Shown here: piece by piece, positions 17,404 through 26,783 of the stretch
Numbering within the stretch: the first letter of the stretch is position 1
Layout: every line of letters begins with the position of its first letter
NCBI RefSeq assembly: GCF_030065675.1
Contig: NZ_JASJDK010000035.1
Coordinates: 1-51,448, forward strand
From: Mastigocoleus sp. MO_188.B34
Lineage (GTDB): Bacteria; Cyanobacteriota; Cyanobacteriia; Cyanobacteriales; Nostocaceae
Length of the DNA stretch: 51,448 nt
Direction of reading: 5' to 3'
The notes under the pieces: generated by a model
What the model saw: only the letters and a program-made list of their open reading frames with translations
The model's database searches: none
Told to the model about the DNA's origin: nothing
Position numbers and translations under genes: made by a program

Positions 17404-18126
17404 TTAACTATTAGATGAAGGTTGAACTGCTAAGTAAATGTAGTAGGTCGCCATTGGGATTACAGTTGCAGCAACTAATAATCCTACAATCCAAGCAATG
17501 GCGTTGCTGCGTTCTTCTCCTTCTACCTTACCAAAATTACCCTCCACCGAAACATTATTATTAACTTCAGGTGGTCCCGGATCTGCTTCCCCTGAGAGGA
17601 TTTTACTCAGGCGATCAGCTGAATCTAGAAATGCTTGGTTGTATTTGTTCCCATCTCTCAACGGTACCAATAAAGTTTCTGATGCTACACTTTTAGCTGT
17701 CTCCTCTGGAAGTAATGATTTGACTTCTTCTCCTGTAGCGATCGCGCTTTGGTTAGTCAAAACGTCAATCATTAATAAGACTTGATTCGCCTTATCTTCA
17801 GTTGTTGGAAACCATTTATCGAATAGAGCTTGAGTAAAACTTTGAGTCGTTTCACCATAGTCAAGCCGACGTATAGTAACTATTCTTACTTGATTGCCAG
17901 TATTTCTTGCTAAATCTGCAAAAGTATTGCTAATTTGACCTTCATTAGCACGGTTAATAACCTCGCCTTGGTCTATAACCCAAGTATTTGGATTGAAATT
18001 TGGTATGTCATAAACACCTGTAGCTGATGCTGGAGCACACATTAGCAATACAGATAAAGTTGCAGTAATCAGTGATATTACTGATAGTGGAAATATTTTT
18101 TTAATTTGTTTGAGGAGCCCTTCCAT
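17404..18126 (-). CDS. psb32: TPM-domain photosystem II repair protein, Psb32-like
   Basis: The roughly 240-residue protein resembles cyanobacterial Psb32 (plant TLP18.3), a thylakoid protein that protects and repairs photosystem II. An N-terminal signal or anchor segment ends in an Ala-x-Ala site (CAPASATGVYD). The TPM domain follows, with WVIDQGEVINRANEGQ, TGNQVRIVTIRRLDYGE, ALFDKWFPTTEDKANQVLLMID and QSAIATGEEVKSLLPE. A C-terminal transmembrane helix is AIAWIVGLLVAATVIPMATYYIYL. The start is uncertain; I used ATG 18126 (MEGLLKQIKK), and the frame is open to 18171. It is monocistronic. Confidence 0.85.
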   Translation of the reverse strand: MEGLLKQIKKIFPLSVISLITATLSVLLMCAPASATGVYDIPNFNPNTWVIDQGEVINRANEGQISNTFADLARNTGNQVRIVTIRRLDYGETTQSFTQALFDKWFPTTEDKANQVLLMIDVLTNQSAIATGEEVKSLLPEETAKSVASETLLVPLRDGNKYNQAFLDSADRLSKILSGEADPGPPEVNNNVSVEGNFGKVEGEERSNAIAWIVGLLVAATVIPMATYYIYLAVQPSSNS

Positions 18127-18171
18127 GGGACAGACCATAATATACAGACTTGCACCAAAAATACAACACAA

Positions 18172-18836
18172 TTAGGTCCATCACCAAATAAATACATGGT
18201 GTTGTTATTTGTTACCACAGAAATAATATTACTATCACAAAAAGGTCATTAATGCTAGAGCAAACTGAAGGAGAAATCTAAGATACTAGGACTTAAGCAC
18301 TCGTTACCTTAGCCGTTAGGAATGAGAATTTAATAATCTGTAATTCTGAAATTTGAAATGGTGGGTTACGCGATGCTAACAGCACCCTATTTTTGTACTT
18401 TCTTTAATCCACATTCCTTAGCAAGGCGTAGGTAGCAGAACTGAAGGTAGGGAACTGTAGCTATCGTAATTATTTCCGGTGGTTCGGGATTACTTATTTC
18501 CTTACAGGTACAGCTAAAAAGTTTAAATTATGCGCTGTCGCATCTGTGTTAGTACGCCACTAACCTAACAATTTTAAATTAAATTCCAATCCTATTTTCT
18601 ATATTCTGCTATGGCTTGCGATCAACTGAAAATTTAGTGTGATAGACAAACACTAAAAACACCTGTATAAAAATAGTTAAGTAAATTAAAGATTGACATA
18701 AAATATTCGCTTCAAAGAAAATTTGATTGGCTTTGATGTACTCCAGACGGTATAAGTGTATAGGTTATATATTTTTTTTCTAATTACACAATATTTAGAC
18801 AAGCAGAAAATTTTACTAATATAATCCAAAATAACC
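18172..18836. other. Intergenic region between divergent genes
   Basis: About 665 bases. A GTGGGTTACGCGATGCTAACAGCACCCTA block (18360-18389) resembles a common dispersed cyanobacterial repeat, and a TGCGCTGTCGCATC block lies at 18534-18547. The minus-strand frame over 18686-18928 overlaps the next gene and has non-protein-like composition. No RNA gene was seen. Confidence 0.5.
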
Positions 18837-19939
18837 ATGTTTAAAAAAAAAACAAGAATGCCGTTTTGATATTGACCCTGCTGATCTCTTCGAGCATCAT
18901 CATTGGAGTTTTTTGGATTTTGGGTCATGTTTACCGTCTTAACTTAGGTTCTTTTTCCCAGACTTCTGGCAAGAATAACAAGCGACACTCACTAAAGTTA
19001 GAATCATTGGGGGGTGAGGAATCAACTCAAATCCCAGAGAAAAAACCGACTCAAGCTACAACTGGAAGATTTGCTGATGTTGAAAATGTACCCTCCGGAA
19101 TCTTTCGTTATGGAGGTAGTACTACCTGGGCTATTATTAGGTCTAAAACTGAAGGGAAAATAGAAAGGGCATTTTTGAAATATGACCTACGTTACACAAA
19201 CCCCATAGCAACCTCTCCCGACTCTGGTGTTGGGATTAAAATGTTACTCAATAATGAATTAGCCTTTTCTCAAACTTCTCGTTCCCTTAAAGATAAAGAA
19301 CATGAAGCAGCTCGGATGAAAGGCGTGACACTTACAGAAATACCAGTAGCAATTGATGGTATTGCAGTAGCAGTAAATCCTGATCTCAGTCTACCTGGTA
19401 TAACAGTTAAAGATCTCAAAAAAATATATGTTGGTAAAATTTCTAACTGGAAAGAACTAGGTGGGCCAAATTTAAAAATCATACCTTACTCCAAACGAAA
19501 TAAAGGAGGAACGGTAGAATTTTTTACTAAAAATGTTTTGCAAAAAGAAAAATTTGGCAACGATATTCAAACTGTTGAAACAACCACCGAAGCCTTACAA
19601 AAAATAAGCCAAAATCGGGGTGGTATTTTTTATGCATCTGCACCAGAAATTGTAAGACAATGTAATGTTAAACCCTTACCAATAGGTCGAGTCGGTCAAA
19701 GATTTGTCCCACCTTACCAAAGACCATTGATTCCACCTTCTCAATGTCCCGCTCGGCGCAACAAACTAAATATTGCTGCTTTCAAGAGTGATGAATATCC
19801 CATGACCAGAAGGTTATTTGTAGTTGTAAAAAACAACGGTAAGATTGAAGAAGAAGCGGGGGAAGCTTACGCTCAACTTATGCTAACCCAAGAAGGTCAA
19901 AAATTAATTTCTGAGGCTGGGTTTGTTAGAATCCGTTAG
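18837..19939 (+). CDS. PstS-like substrate-binding protein, start disrupted at A10 tract
   Basis: The protein belongs to the periplasmic phosphate-binding (PBP-like) family. The mature part has FRYGGSTTWAIIRS, VAIDGIAVAVNPDLSLPGITVKDLKKIYVGKISNWKELGG and RNKGGTVEFF, the anion-loop and hinge patterns of PstS-type proteins. One membrane anchor is encoded near the start (LILTLLISSSIIIGVFWIL), followed by a Ser/Thr/Lys linker, so it is probably anchored outside the membrane. The in-frame run begins only at a TTG (18866). A better start is ATG 18837 (MFKKKNKNAVLIL), which requires one extra A in the A10 run 18843-18852. No pstCAB genes are near. The substrate is not proven. Confidence 0.82.
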
Positions 19940-20041
19940 TAGCAATAGATAATAATCTTGTAATTACATATTCCTAAGTAAATAATTTTGCTACGGTTAG
20001 TCAGTAACTAATTTCTATCACTGCCTAGCCACAGAGATTAA

Positions 20042-20572
20042 ATGACACAACCTCATATTACTCTTAGTAGTTTGAAGAAATACCTGAAGACTTGTTCTCA
20101 AGAACAACTAGTCAATGAGATTTCCGAACTTTTTCGAAGATTCCCTACAGTAAAACAGTACTACCAAATCAAGCTTTATCCTGAAAGTGAAGAACAGGTT
20201 ATTAGTAAATACAAAAAAGCGATCGAAAATGAGTTTTTGCCATCTAGGGGTTTTGATAATGCCATGCACAAAAGTGCAAAAAAAGCTATCTCTGAATATA
20301 AAAAAATTAGTCAAACACCTCTAGGTTTGGTAGATATTATGCTATTTTACGTGGAGCAAGGTGTCAAATTTATCAAGTCTTGTGGTGACATTGATGAAAA
20401 CTTCTATATCAGTATGGAAGGAATGTATGAAAAAGCTGTAACATTCATCAGTAATCATGGTTTTAAAGATATTTTTCAAGAACGTTGCCAAAAAATTGTA
20501 GAAGATACATCGGATATAGGATGGGGGTTTCATGATGCTTTATCTGAAATCTATGAAGAATCTTTTTTATAA
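20042..20572 (+). CDS. DUF6155-like protein
   Basis: The 176-residue soluble, mostly helical protein resembles the DUF6155 family. It begins with SSLKKYLKTCSQEQLVNEISELFRRFPTVKQYYQ, which suggests a small helical N-terminal domain, and has a conserved-looking DIGWGFHDALSEIYEE end. The neighbours give no clue: a binding protein upstream and a methyltransferase downstream, both co-directional. The function is unknown. A stem-loop terminator follows. Confidence 0.7.
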   Translation: MTQPHITLSSLKKYLKTCSQEQLVNEISELFRRFPTVKQYYQIKLYPESEEQVISKYKKAIENEFLPSRGFDNAMHKSAKKAISEYKKISQTPLGLVDIMLFYVEQGVKFIKSCGDIDENFYISMEGMYEKAVTFISNHGFKDIFQERCQKIVEDTSDIGWGFHDALSEIYEESFL

Positions 20573-20650
20573 ACATGTTAGTTACAGAAAACACTTATAA
20601 CTGTCAGGGGACCAAATGTTATTCATTATCATTAAACCCCCGTTAATAGT

Positions 20651-20702
20651 AAAAAAAATCACTTTATATCGTTAAAACGAAAACTGCATTAGTGATTTTT
20701 TA
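20651..20702. terminator. Rho-independent-type terminator
   Basis: AAAAAAATCACT at 20651-20662 pairs with AGTGATTTTTT at 20691-20701 around a 28-base loop and is followed by a T-rich run. It lies 80 bases after the DUF6155-like stop and could act in both directions. Confidence 0.6.
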
Positions 20703-20868
20703 TTCTCTTTTTATATGCTTAAAATTTACTTCGAACTGCCAAAGCTCAACTATCATTAGTGTTAGTTGATTGACGCAAAACATTCTATTTTCACTGAACA
20801 AATCCAGCTTGGAAAAATGTAAAGTGAAAATAATTTTTGGCTACCAAAATACTTTTTAAGTGAGTAAA

Positions 20869-21525
20869 ATGAACGAAGAGAAACCACAGCTAGATCCTCA
20901 TCCCCTTAGTCCTTATGTAGCATGGGCTGGTAAACGTAACCGCGATGCAATTTTAGCCGTACTGGAGGAGCAGCTTCCTAAAAGTGATGGTCATGTTCTG
21001 GAAATCGCCAGTGGTAGCGGTATGCATGTATCGTATTTTGCTCCACACTTTAAACATCTGTGCTTTCATCCATCGGATTTTGATGAAAATGTTTTTGATA
21101 ATATAAAGCAGCTGAAGCAAGAAAAAGGAATCGAGAATATGAGAGATCCTGTGAAGTTAGATCTTCTTTCTCAGGAGACCTGGTCGAACCCTTCAGAGCA
21201 ATTTTTTGACGTGATTATTTCCATTAATATTCTCCAAGTTGCTCCGTTTGAAGTTGGAGAAGGAATCATGCAATGCTCTGGGAAACTACTCAAACCAGGT
21301 GGATTCCTATATATGTACGGACCATTTAAGGTTAATGGAGAATTTTCTTCCCCATCCAACGAAGAATTCGACCGACAATTGCGTTCTGCTGGTGTTCCTT
21401 TTTGGGGTCTTAAGGATGTGGCTGATTTAACCGCAGCAGCGAAGGATAATGGTCTCGTCCTTAAGGATAAACTAGATACACCGACTAACAATTTTTCTCT
21501 ATTGTTTTCTAAACCTTTGACTTAA
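20869..21525 (+). CDS. DUF938 class I SAM-dependent methyltransferase
   Basis: The 218-residue protein has the DUF938 layout. The start is acidic/Pro-rich, with SPYVAWAGKRNRDAILAVL. The SAM-binding motif I is VLEIASGSGMHVSYFAP (about 45-60). Motif II/post-I is HPSDFDENVF, then FDVIISINILQVAPFE (motif IV) and LLKPGGFLYMYGPFKV. This is a typical Rossmann methyltransferase; the substrate is unknown. I prefer ATG 20869; GTG 20860 is an in-frame alternative three codons earlier. The region is AT-rich and the gene is apparently monocistronic. Confidence 0.88.
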   Translation: MNEEKPQLDPHPLSPYVAWAGKRNRDAILAVLEEQLPKSDGHVLEIASGSGMHVSYFAPHFKHLCFHPSDFDENVFDNIKQLKQEKGIENMRDPVKLDLLSQETWSNPSEQFFDVIISINILQVAPFEVGEGIMQCSGKLLKPGGFLYMYGPFKVNGEFSSPSNEEFDRQLRSAGVPFWGLKDVADLTAAAKDNGLVLKDKLDTPTNNFSLLFSKPLT

Positions 21526-21565
21526 TTTTGATAACTAAAAACCATCAAATTAATACTTAACTAAA

Positions 21566-21892
21566 ATGTCGATGAATAAAGTGTTTGTATATGCCGAGTA
21601 TCAAGTTTCTATTGATTTTACTCAAATAGATTGGGATTCTGTCAATTTAGAAATGAAAAAATTTGCAGGATTAAAATCTAAAACTTGGTTAAGCGGGATA
21701 AACACCAATACTCTTGGGGGTTTTTATGAGTTTGATTCTGTAGAAAATGCACAAAATTATATAAATGAACTTTTAATCCCATTTTCTACCAAAATTAATG
21801 GCAATCTGAGCGTGAAAATTTTTGATGGTAATGTAACTCAAGAAGCTAACATTGGGATGAATTCTCCTTTTTATCCAACTACATCTGAATAA
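21566..21892 (+). CDS. YdhR-like (monooxygenase-fold) small protein
   Basis: The 108-residue protein follows the methyltransferase by 40 bases in the same direction. The pattern SKTWLSGINTNTLGGFYEFDSVENAQNYI and NLSVKIFDGN resembles YdhR-type dimeric alpha+beta-barrel proteins, annotated as putative monooxygenases. No cofactor-binding motif is expected in this fold. Placement just after the methyltransferase suggests co-transcription and a possible joint role in modifying a small molecule, but this is inference. Confidence 0.65.
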   Translation: MSMNKVFVYAEYQVSIDFTQIDWDSVNLEMKKFAGLKSKTWLSGINTNTLGGFYEFDSVENAQNYINELLIPFSTKINGNLSVKIFDGNVTQEANIGMNSPFYPTTSE

Positions 21893-22134
21893 TCCTCAAA
21901 TCTCGAGGGAAATTTATAGTTATCCAGAAAAAATGATTTAGGCAAATTTATTTAAGCAAAATTAACTTAATATTCTGTGGGTGAATATAATAGGGTATGT
22001 TAGATAAGGAGAATTTAATATAACCTAACAGTAAATATAAAAGTTATTTTGCTTATTTATTTTTACTTATTTATACTCAGAATCATAATAAAAACAAAAA
22101 CCCCTAAAATTAAGAACTTCTAAAATCAAAAATT

Positions 22135-23568
22135 CTAAAATAAAAACTTCGGTTGTATTGGTATCTCAATTAAGAACTCACTCCCGTGATTAGGTTTGGA
22201 GAAGCAACTTAATCTTCCACCATGTTTTTCTGTAATTATCTGATTACATATATACAAACCAATACCAATACCTTTAGCAACAGGTTTTGTCGTAAAGAAA
22301 GGATCAAATATTCGGCGACGGATTTCGTCTGTCATCCCAAAAGCATTGTCTATTATTTGAATTGATAAACAATTTCTACGAGTTACTTCAGTGCTAATTC
22401 TGATTTGGGGATGTATAACTTCTTTTACTTCATAGTTGACTACGTGCGATGTATTAAGATTATTTCTATTTGCTAGCTGGTTATTTTTATTATTCTTGGT
22501 AGATGATTTATTGTTATTAATAATTAACTCATCTAAAGCATCAATTGCATTGTTAAGGATATTGATAAATACTTGATTTATTTGATTTGGATAACAATAA
22601 ACCAAAGGTATATTTCCGTACTCTTTAATAACTTCCACACCTGGATGGAAGTATTCCATGGAATTGTCTTGAACCCTTCGAGGCTTGAGACGATGTTGCA
22701 AAATTACCAAAGTATTATCAATACTTTCATGGATATCTACTTTTTTGATTTTGGCTTCATCTACGCGAGAAAAATTTTGCAAAGATTTGACTATTGCGAC
22801 TATGCGCTCAGTCCCCCTTCTCATGGAATAAAAAACTTCTCCTAGGTCATCTTGAAGGAAATTAATATCGATTGCAGCAATTTTTTCTCGAATACTGGCG
22901 CTAGGTAGGGGATATTCTTGCTCGTATAATTTGACTAATTCTAATAACTTTTGAATACATTTACTGGTGCGAATAATATTTTCATCAATAAAGTCAATTG
23001 GATGATTAATTTCGTTGACAACACCAGCAACTAATTTTCCTAAACTCGACATTTTTTCAGTTTGGACTAACTGAACTTGAGTTTTTTGCAAATCATCCAA
23101 GGTTTGTTTTAATCTTTCATTTATTCTTGAAAGATTTTCTTGTGCTTGTTTGCGCCATTGGGTTTCCTCTGTAAGCTCTTTGATTTTTTGGTTGAGCAGA
23201 AGAAAATTACTATTGGCTGAAGTACGATTTTGTAAGCGTAAGAGATTGACCGCAGGAGAATCCAGAGAGCGGACTTTAATTACTGCTCCCTCACAACGAG
23301 AACTAAATTCTTCTCCATCAGAGTTACGAAACGTTAAAGAGCCAAGAACCATCTCCCGAGTCCGCGAACAAGCCCTTAGATAGTCTAGGACTTTTTCATC
23401 AGCCTCGGTGACTAAATCGAAAAGCATTTTACCTTGCAATTCTTGCTTGCTCAAACCCAACATCCTCACAAGAGGTCTGTTAGAAGCTATAATTTCTCCC
23501 TCAGCATTCACAAGCAATAAAGGCTCTGGTAAAATATTAGCAACTTCAAGAAAATTTTCTGGGTTCAT
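22135..23568 (-). CDS. PAS sensor histidine kinase with Asn in place of the phospho-acceptor His
   Basis: The 477-residue soluble protein has a PAS domain (about 5-115), a coiled coil (about 120-172), a dimerisation/HisKA-like region (about 173-285) and a HATPase_c domain (about 300-475). The N box is NQVFINILNNAIDAL, the F box DPFFTT and the G2 box GIGIGL. The H box, normally AHEINNP in this cyanobacterial family, reads VNEINHP here: Asn185 replaces His, and a His is found four residues later (189). The codon AAC at that position is unambiguous. It may be unable to autophosphorylate, or act as a phosphatase or scaffold. It lies 52 bases after the MetOD1 gene on the same strand. Confidence 0.9.
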   Translation of the reverse strand: MNPENFLEVANILPEPLLLVNAEGEIIASNRPLVRMLGLSKQELQGKMLFDLVTEADEKVLDYLRACSRTREMVLGSLTFRNSDGEEFSSRCEGAVIKVRSLDSPAVNLLRLQNRTSANSNFLLLNQKIKELTEETQWRKQAQENLSRINERLKQTLDDLQKTQVQLVQTEKMSSLGKLVAGVVNEINHPIDFIDENIIRTSKCIQKLLELVKLYEQEYPLPSASIREKIAAIDINFLQDDLGEVFYSMRRGTERIVAIVKSLQNFSRVDEAKIKKVDIHESIDNTLVILQHRLKPRRVQDNSMEYFHPGVEVIKEYGNIPLVYCYPNQINQVFINILNNAIDALDELIINNNKSSTKNNKNNQLANRNNLNTSHVVNYEVKEVIHPQIRISTEVTRRNCLSIQIIDNAFGMTDEIRRRIFDPFFTTKPVAKGIGIGLYICNQIITEKHGGRLSCFSKPNHGSEFLIEIPIQPKFLF

Positions 23569-23620
23569 CAGGTTTTATTAAATCATTATTGTCTGGAGCT
23601 TTACTCCATTTAAGTCTTAC

Positions 23621-24157
23621 TTAACCCTTAAGGTACTCTCTACCTTTTGCCTCCTGAGCTTCCTGTGTCTGTTTTAAATAAACCACTACTCTGCAACCAG
23701 AAGCACCAGAAGCAATGGTTTCTTGTAACTCGACTTTGGCGTAACCAAGGTTCTCTGCAGCAACGGAACCAAATACGTTTGAGGTCATCATACACATTGA
23801 AGGACGACCAATAACTTTTTCTGCAAATGGACAAGTACGATTACCAAGAACAATCTTTTCATCATTTTCTTCAATAATGTAAAAATCACCCTTGATTCGT
23901 TTTTTTAGATCAACCAAAACATCAGCGACTTGTTCCCGGGAAAGATTTGATAGATTTAATGCAGATTTATATTCTTGGTCTATTTGTCTACCCATTGACT
24001 GACCAACTATAGCAATAAATCCAGACGCTTCTTCCAAGCCAACTATTTCTTGCAAAGCACCAGACAGTTCTCTAATTAAAGTACGTAAAAATACATCACG
24101 CTCGAGGGAAATATCAATGTTGCCGATGGATGTTTCTTTGACTGGTAAAGAGGACAT
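23621..24157 (-). CDS. Methanogen-output-domain-1-like (MetOD1) protein
   Basis: The 178-residue protein has a C-terminal pattern [33 protein letters not shown] and [13 protein letters not shown], matching the MetOD1-type domain often linked with histidine kinases. The Cys/His-containing positions (C128, C137, C170 approx.) could bind metal or sense redox. The N-terminal half is helical ([21 protein letters not shown]). It is directly upstream of the degenerate histidine kinase on the same strand, so the two probably form an operon and signalling pair in which this protein senses or outputs. Confidence 0.75.
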   Translation of the reverse strand: MSSLPVKETSIGNIDISLERDVFLRTLIRELSGALQEIVGLEEASGFIAIVGQSMGRQIDQEYKSALNLSNLSREQVADVLVDLKKRIKGDFYIIEENDEKIVLGNRTCPFAEKVIGRPSMCMMTSNVFGSVAAENLGYAKVELQETIASGASGCRVVVYLKQTQEAQEAKGREYLKG

Positions 24158-24508
24158 AGGATTATTTTCTCACAAATAAGAACATATGTTTTTAGAGGTT
24201 AATTCAGATATATTCTAAAGAATCTTTGAGCTAACCTGCTTAAACATCAGTGCTTATATAGTTTATTTGCAGTTGATATATTGATATCTAATGGTTATAC
24301 ATTTCTTCATGTGTGAGTATTCGTATATTACCATTAGATCGTGTATATTTACCTGTTTTCATAGTAGCGTTTGATATATCTAGTATTAAAACGAGTCAAT
24401 GAATATAAATCAAGCAAATACAAGCATTGGCACTAAATAGGATAATAGAATTTGAGGTGTGAAAAATTATATATATATCTCTACATATACATCTAAATAT
24501 AAATATTT
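24158..24508. other. Divergent intergenic region
   Basis: About 350 AT-rich bases between the MetOD1 gene and the Cys-rich small gene. It holds the promoters for both, but no clear hexamers, palindromes or RNA genes were recognised. Confidence 0.45.
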
Positions 24509-24715
24509 ATGTCAAACTCAAATCAAAAACAGCGATCGCAACGGAAAACCATATGCAATGATTGTGCTTTTCACACATTGAATAATGGTTTTGTGCAATG
24601 TACTCATCCTGATGAGTTAGAAGTTAAGTGTTCTACTGTAGTTTTTTGTAATTCTTTTCAAGCAGCACGGGAAATTGACAGTCCTTGTGTGTCATTTGAT
24701 TTTGATAATGAATAG
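24509..24715 (+). CDS. Small cysteine-rich protein, possible metal binder
   Basis: The 68-residue protein contains six cysteines: CNDC (about 16-19), then C at about 31, 41, 47 and 60. The CxxC pair plus FVQCTHP and VFCNSF suggest a small zinc- or iron-sulphur-binding fold. The N terminus is basic and Gln-rich and contains a HIP1-overlapping codon stretch (QRSQR). It is divergent from the MetOD1/kinase pair. I do not recognise the family. Confidence 0.6.
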   Translation: MSNSNQKQRSQRKTICNDCAFHTLNNGFVQCTHPDELEVKCSTVVFCNSFQAAREIDSPCVSFDFDNE

Positions 24716-24751
24716 ACTTTTATGATTATTAATTAATGCAGAAATTGAAAG

Positions 24752-24774
24752 CCGTTCTTGACTTGCAAGAACGG
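24752..24774. terminator. Hairpin between convergent genes
   Basis: CCGTTCTTG pairs perfectly with CAAGAACGG across a five-base loop. It lies 37 bases after the Cys-rich gene and about 100 bases beyond the flavodoxin stop. On the minus strand it is followed by CTTTCAATTT, so termination of the flavodoxin transcript is the better reading. Confidence 0.5.
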
Positions 24775-24878
24775 ATAAGAAAGGAAAATTCATCCTAAAG
24801 TCAAAATTTATTTCAACAAGCTCCATAAAACCCATTAGCGATCGCCTTGAGTTAAAAAAGCTACTAAATAATGGACTA

Positions 24879-25415
24879 TTAAGCAGTTTCTAAGGATGCA
24901 ATTGGAAAATACTGTTTCAATACTTTAAGCCAACTTGCAATTCGTCCGTCAGTTTTATCGCTCTCATTTACTTCATCAATAGGTAATCCAACAAATTTAC
25001 CATCGCGCACTGCAAAGGAATATTCATAGGTATAACCATCAGTTGGAAATTCACCAACTAAAGTTGCACCTAATTTTTTGAAGTGGTCGTACAAAGTTCC
25101 TAATGCGCTGACAAACTGTTCACCATGAGTTACATAATCTCCCGCTCCAAACAAGGCAATAGTTTTACCGGTAAAATCGGGTTTGTCCATTTCCATATCA
25201 AAGAGTGGATCGCGCCAATCATTTTGCACTTCTCCGGAGCCCCAAGTAGAACAGCCAAAGAGTAAATAATCATACTCAAGCATTTCATCAACACTCATGA
25301 AATCTTCTTCCATACTGTAGATGTCACATACCTCTTCACCAATTAGTTCGTGAATTTTGGTCGCAACTCCTTGGGTAACACCGGAAGTACTACCATAGAA
25401 AATAGCTATTTTTGC
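24879..25415 (-). CDS. Long-chain flavodoxin
   Basis: The 178-residue FMN protein replaces ferredoxin in photosynthetic electron transfer, typically under iron limitation. It shows the phosphate-binding loop YGSTSGVT near the N terminus, the FMN loop CSTWGSGEVQNDW (with Trp) and the second loop GAGDYVTHGEQF, plus the 20-residue long-chain insertion TLVGEFPTDGYTYEYS. I start at GTG 25415, with AGAGGAG 9 bases upstream; the longer frame from 25463 adds 16 codons of unlikely sequence. It is monocistronic, without isiA beside it. Iron (Fur) control is probable by family but no box was identified. Confidence 0.95.
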   Translation of the reverse strand, partial: AKIAIFYGSTSGVTQGVATKIHELIGEEVCDIYSMEEDFMSVDEMLEYDYLLFGCSTWGSGEVQNDWRDPLFDMEMDKPDFTGKTIALFGAGDYVTHGEQFVSALGTLYDHFKKLGATLVGEFPTDGYTYEYSFAVRDGKFVGLPIDEVNESDKTDGRIASWLKVLKQYFPIASLETA

Positions 25416-25565
25416 CACGATTAAAGCTCCTCTGGATCTAACGTAATAAACTTTTCTTTTCAAACGCTAGGATTTTTACTTCCAGAGATTCCTTAAAATT
25501 CAAAAAGATAGATTTGCAGTTAAGAACTTATACTTTGTAAGTATCCTATTAAGATTTACTTCATT

Positions 25566-25680
25566 CAAAACTCTCCCCACACTCCCCACACTCCCCACAC
25601 TCCCCACTCTCCCCACACTCCCCACACTCCCCACACTCCCCACTCTCCCCACACTTCCCACACTCCCCACACTCCCCACT
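25566..25680. repeat. CTCCCCACA tandem repeat
   Basis: About 12 copies of a 9-base unit CTCCCCACA, with some units shortened to CTCCCCACT, fill the gap before the flavodoxin gene. Translated frames (GSVGSVG, GECGECG) are repeats of this DNA and not genes. It lies between the flavodoxin gene and the alpha/beta hydrolase gene, both minus strand. Confidence 0.9.
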
Positions 25681-25729
25681 CTCAATCAATAAGGTAATTT
25701 TCCACCGGGATAGGAGTAATTGTTCCAAG

Positions 25730-26482
25730 CTAGGTTTGGACAACATCTTTTTTTGAAGTATAGTTTTGCTGCAACTTCCAAAAAATAGATATTTCTTTAC
25801 TGACTAAATCTGGATAAAAATAATGAAAGAAGTGACTACCTTGGGGACATTTCCAGACAGTATCTTCAGGCTTTAACCATTCATCCCATTTATATAACTC
25901 TAAATAGCTTAAAATGGGATCCACTTGACCGCCACATATCATTAATGGCATGGAAACACCGCCTACAGGCAATTTTTCTATATTAAATAATGAGTGTTTC
26001 AAGGGTAAATTTTCTAAATCTCGATCAAATTGATTAATTAATTTTTGTGGATTTAATTTCTGTAGAGTACAAATGGGTTCTTCCCTAAACATATTTTGAA
26101 TAGTATTGAATAAAGCTTCTGCTTTAGTGAGAGTGTATATTTGACGCTGTTGATAATAATTTACATGCCAAGTATTTGCTGGTTGTGTTGCAACGGAAAG
26201 CAAAGTTAAAGATTTGACAAATTGAGGATATTGGCGAGCAAAAATCAATGCAATAGCCCCACCACTACCATGACCGACCAGATGAACGGGAGATTTTCTA
26301 GTTTGTAGATAGTCATGTAGTAACTCTACTGCTGTATCCATACAAGCAGCTTCATCCTTGGACTGAACGTATTCCCATCCTGAAATATTTGCATATCGTA
26401 ATAATCTTTTAATTAAAGGCATACTCAAACATCTCAAAGAAGGGCTAGCACTAACCCAAACAGCATCACAAAATATAGACAT
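25730..26482 (-). CDS. Alpha/beta hydrolase
   Basis: The 250-residue protein has the alpha/beta-hydrolase nucleophile elbow GHGSGG (Ser at about residue 73), a candidate catalytic Asp in MICGGQVDP (about 195) and a His in PQGSHFFHYF near the C terminus. The N-terminal region is shorter than usual: it starts at CDAVWVSASPSLRCLSMPLIKRLL, where many homologues have a first strand with an oxyanion HG motif. Mutation of the lid is not evident. Substrate unknown; the enzyme is probably cytosolic. It is upstream of the flavodoxin gene on the same strand, separated by the repeat. Confidence 0.85.
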   Translation of the reverse strand: MSIFCDAVWVSASPSLRCLSMPLIKRLLRYANISGWEYVQSKDEAACMDTAVELLHDYLQTRKSPVHLVGHGSGGAIALIFARQYPQFVKSLTLLSVATQPANTWHVNYYQQRQIYTLTKAEALFNTIQNMFREEPICTLQKLNPQKLINQFDRDLENLPLKHSLFNIEKLPVGGVSMPLMICGGQVDPILSYLELYKWDEWLKPEDTVWKCPQGSHFFHYFYPDLVSKEISIFWKLQQNYTSKKDVVQT

Positions 26483-26783
26483 CCCAAATTCCTCAAAGCA
26501 AGATTACATCACTAGCTAATAACAATTTGCAATAGATGGACTGCCCCTAAAGCACAATTATCCCTCATAAATAAACAATATACAGTAAAGTACAGTTGCT
26601 TAATGAAGATAAATCGCAATAAGTCCTAATTGAATACTATTCAGATAAAACATAAAAAAAAGTTTAAATATAACAAAGAACATTTAAACCAATGAATTAT
26701 TTGTTACAGTTTTGGTTAATGATTTGAATAAATGTAAATTATTGGGGATGCGCGCACCCAACACCCCCAAAACAAAATCATAA
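26483..26783. other. Intergenic region
   Basis: About 300 AT-rich bases between the glycosidase-like gene and the hydrolase gene. No gene, hairpin or repeat I can support. Confidence 0.4.

Noticed and set aside
18686-18928. 80-codon minus-strand frame
   Set aside because: It overlaps the PstS-like gene start on the other strand and has AT-rich, non-protein-like composition.
25500-25746. Two overlapping frames with GSVGSVG and GECGECG repeats
   Set aside because: They are direct translations of the CTCCCCACA tandem repeat and have no ribosome site.
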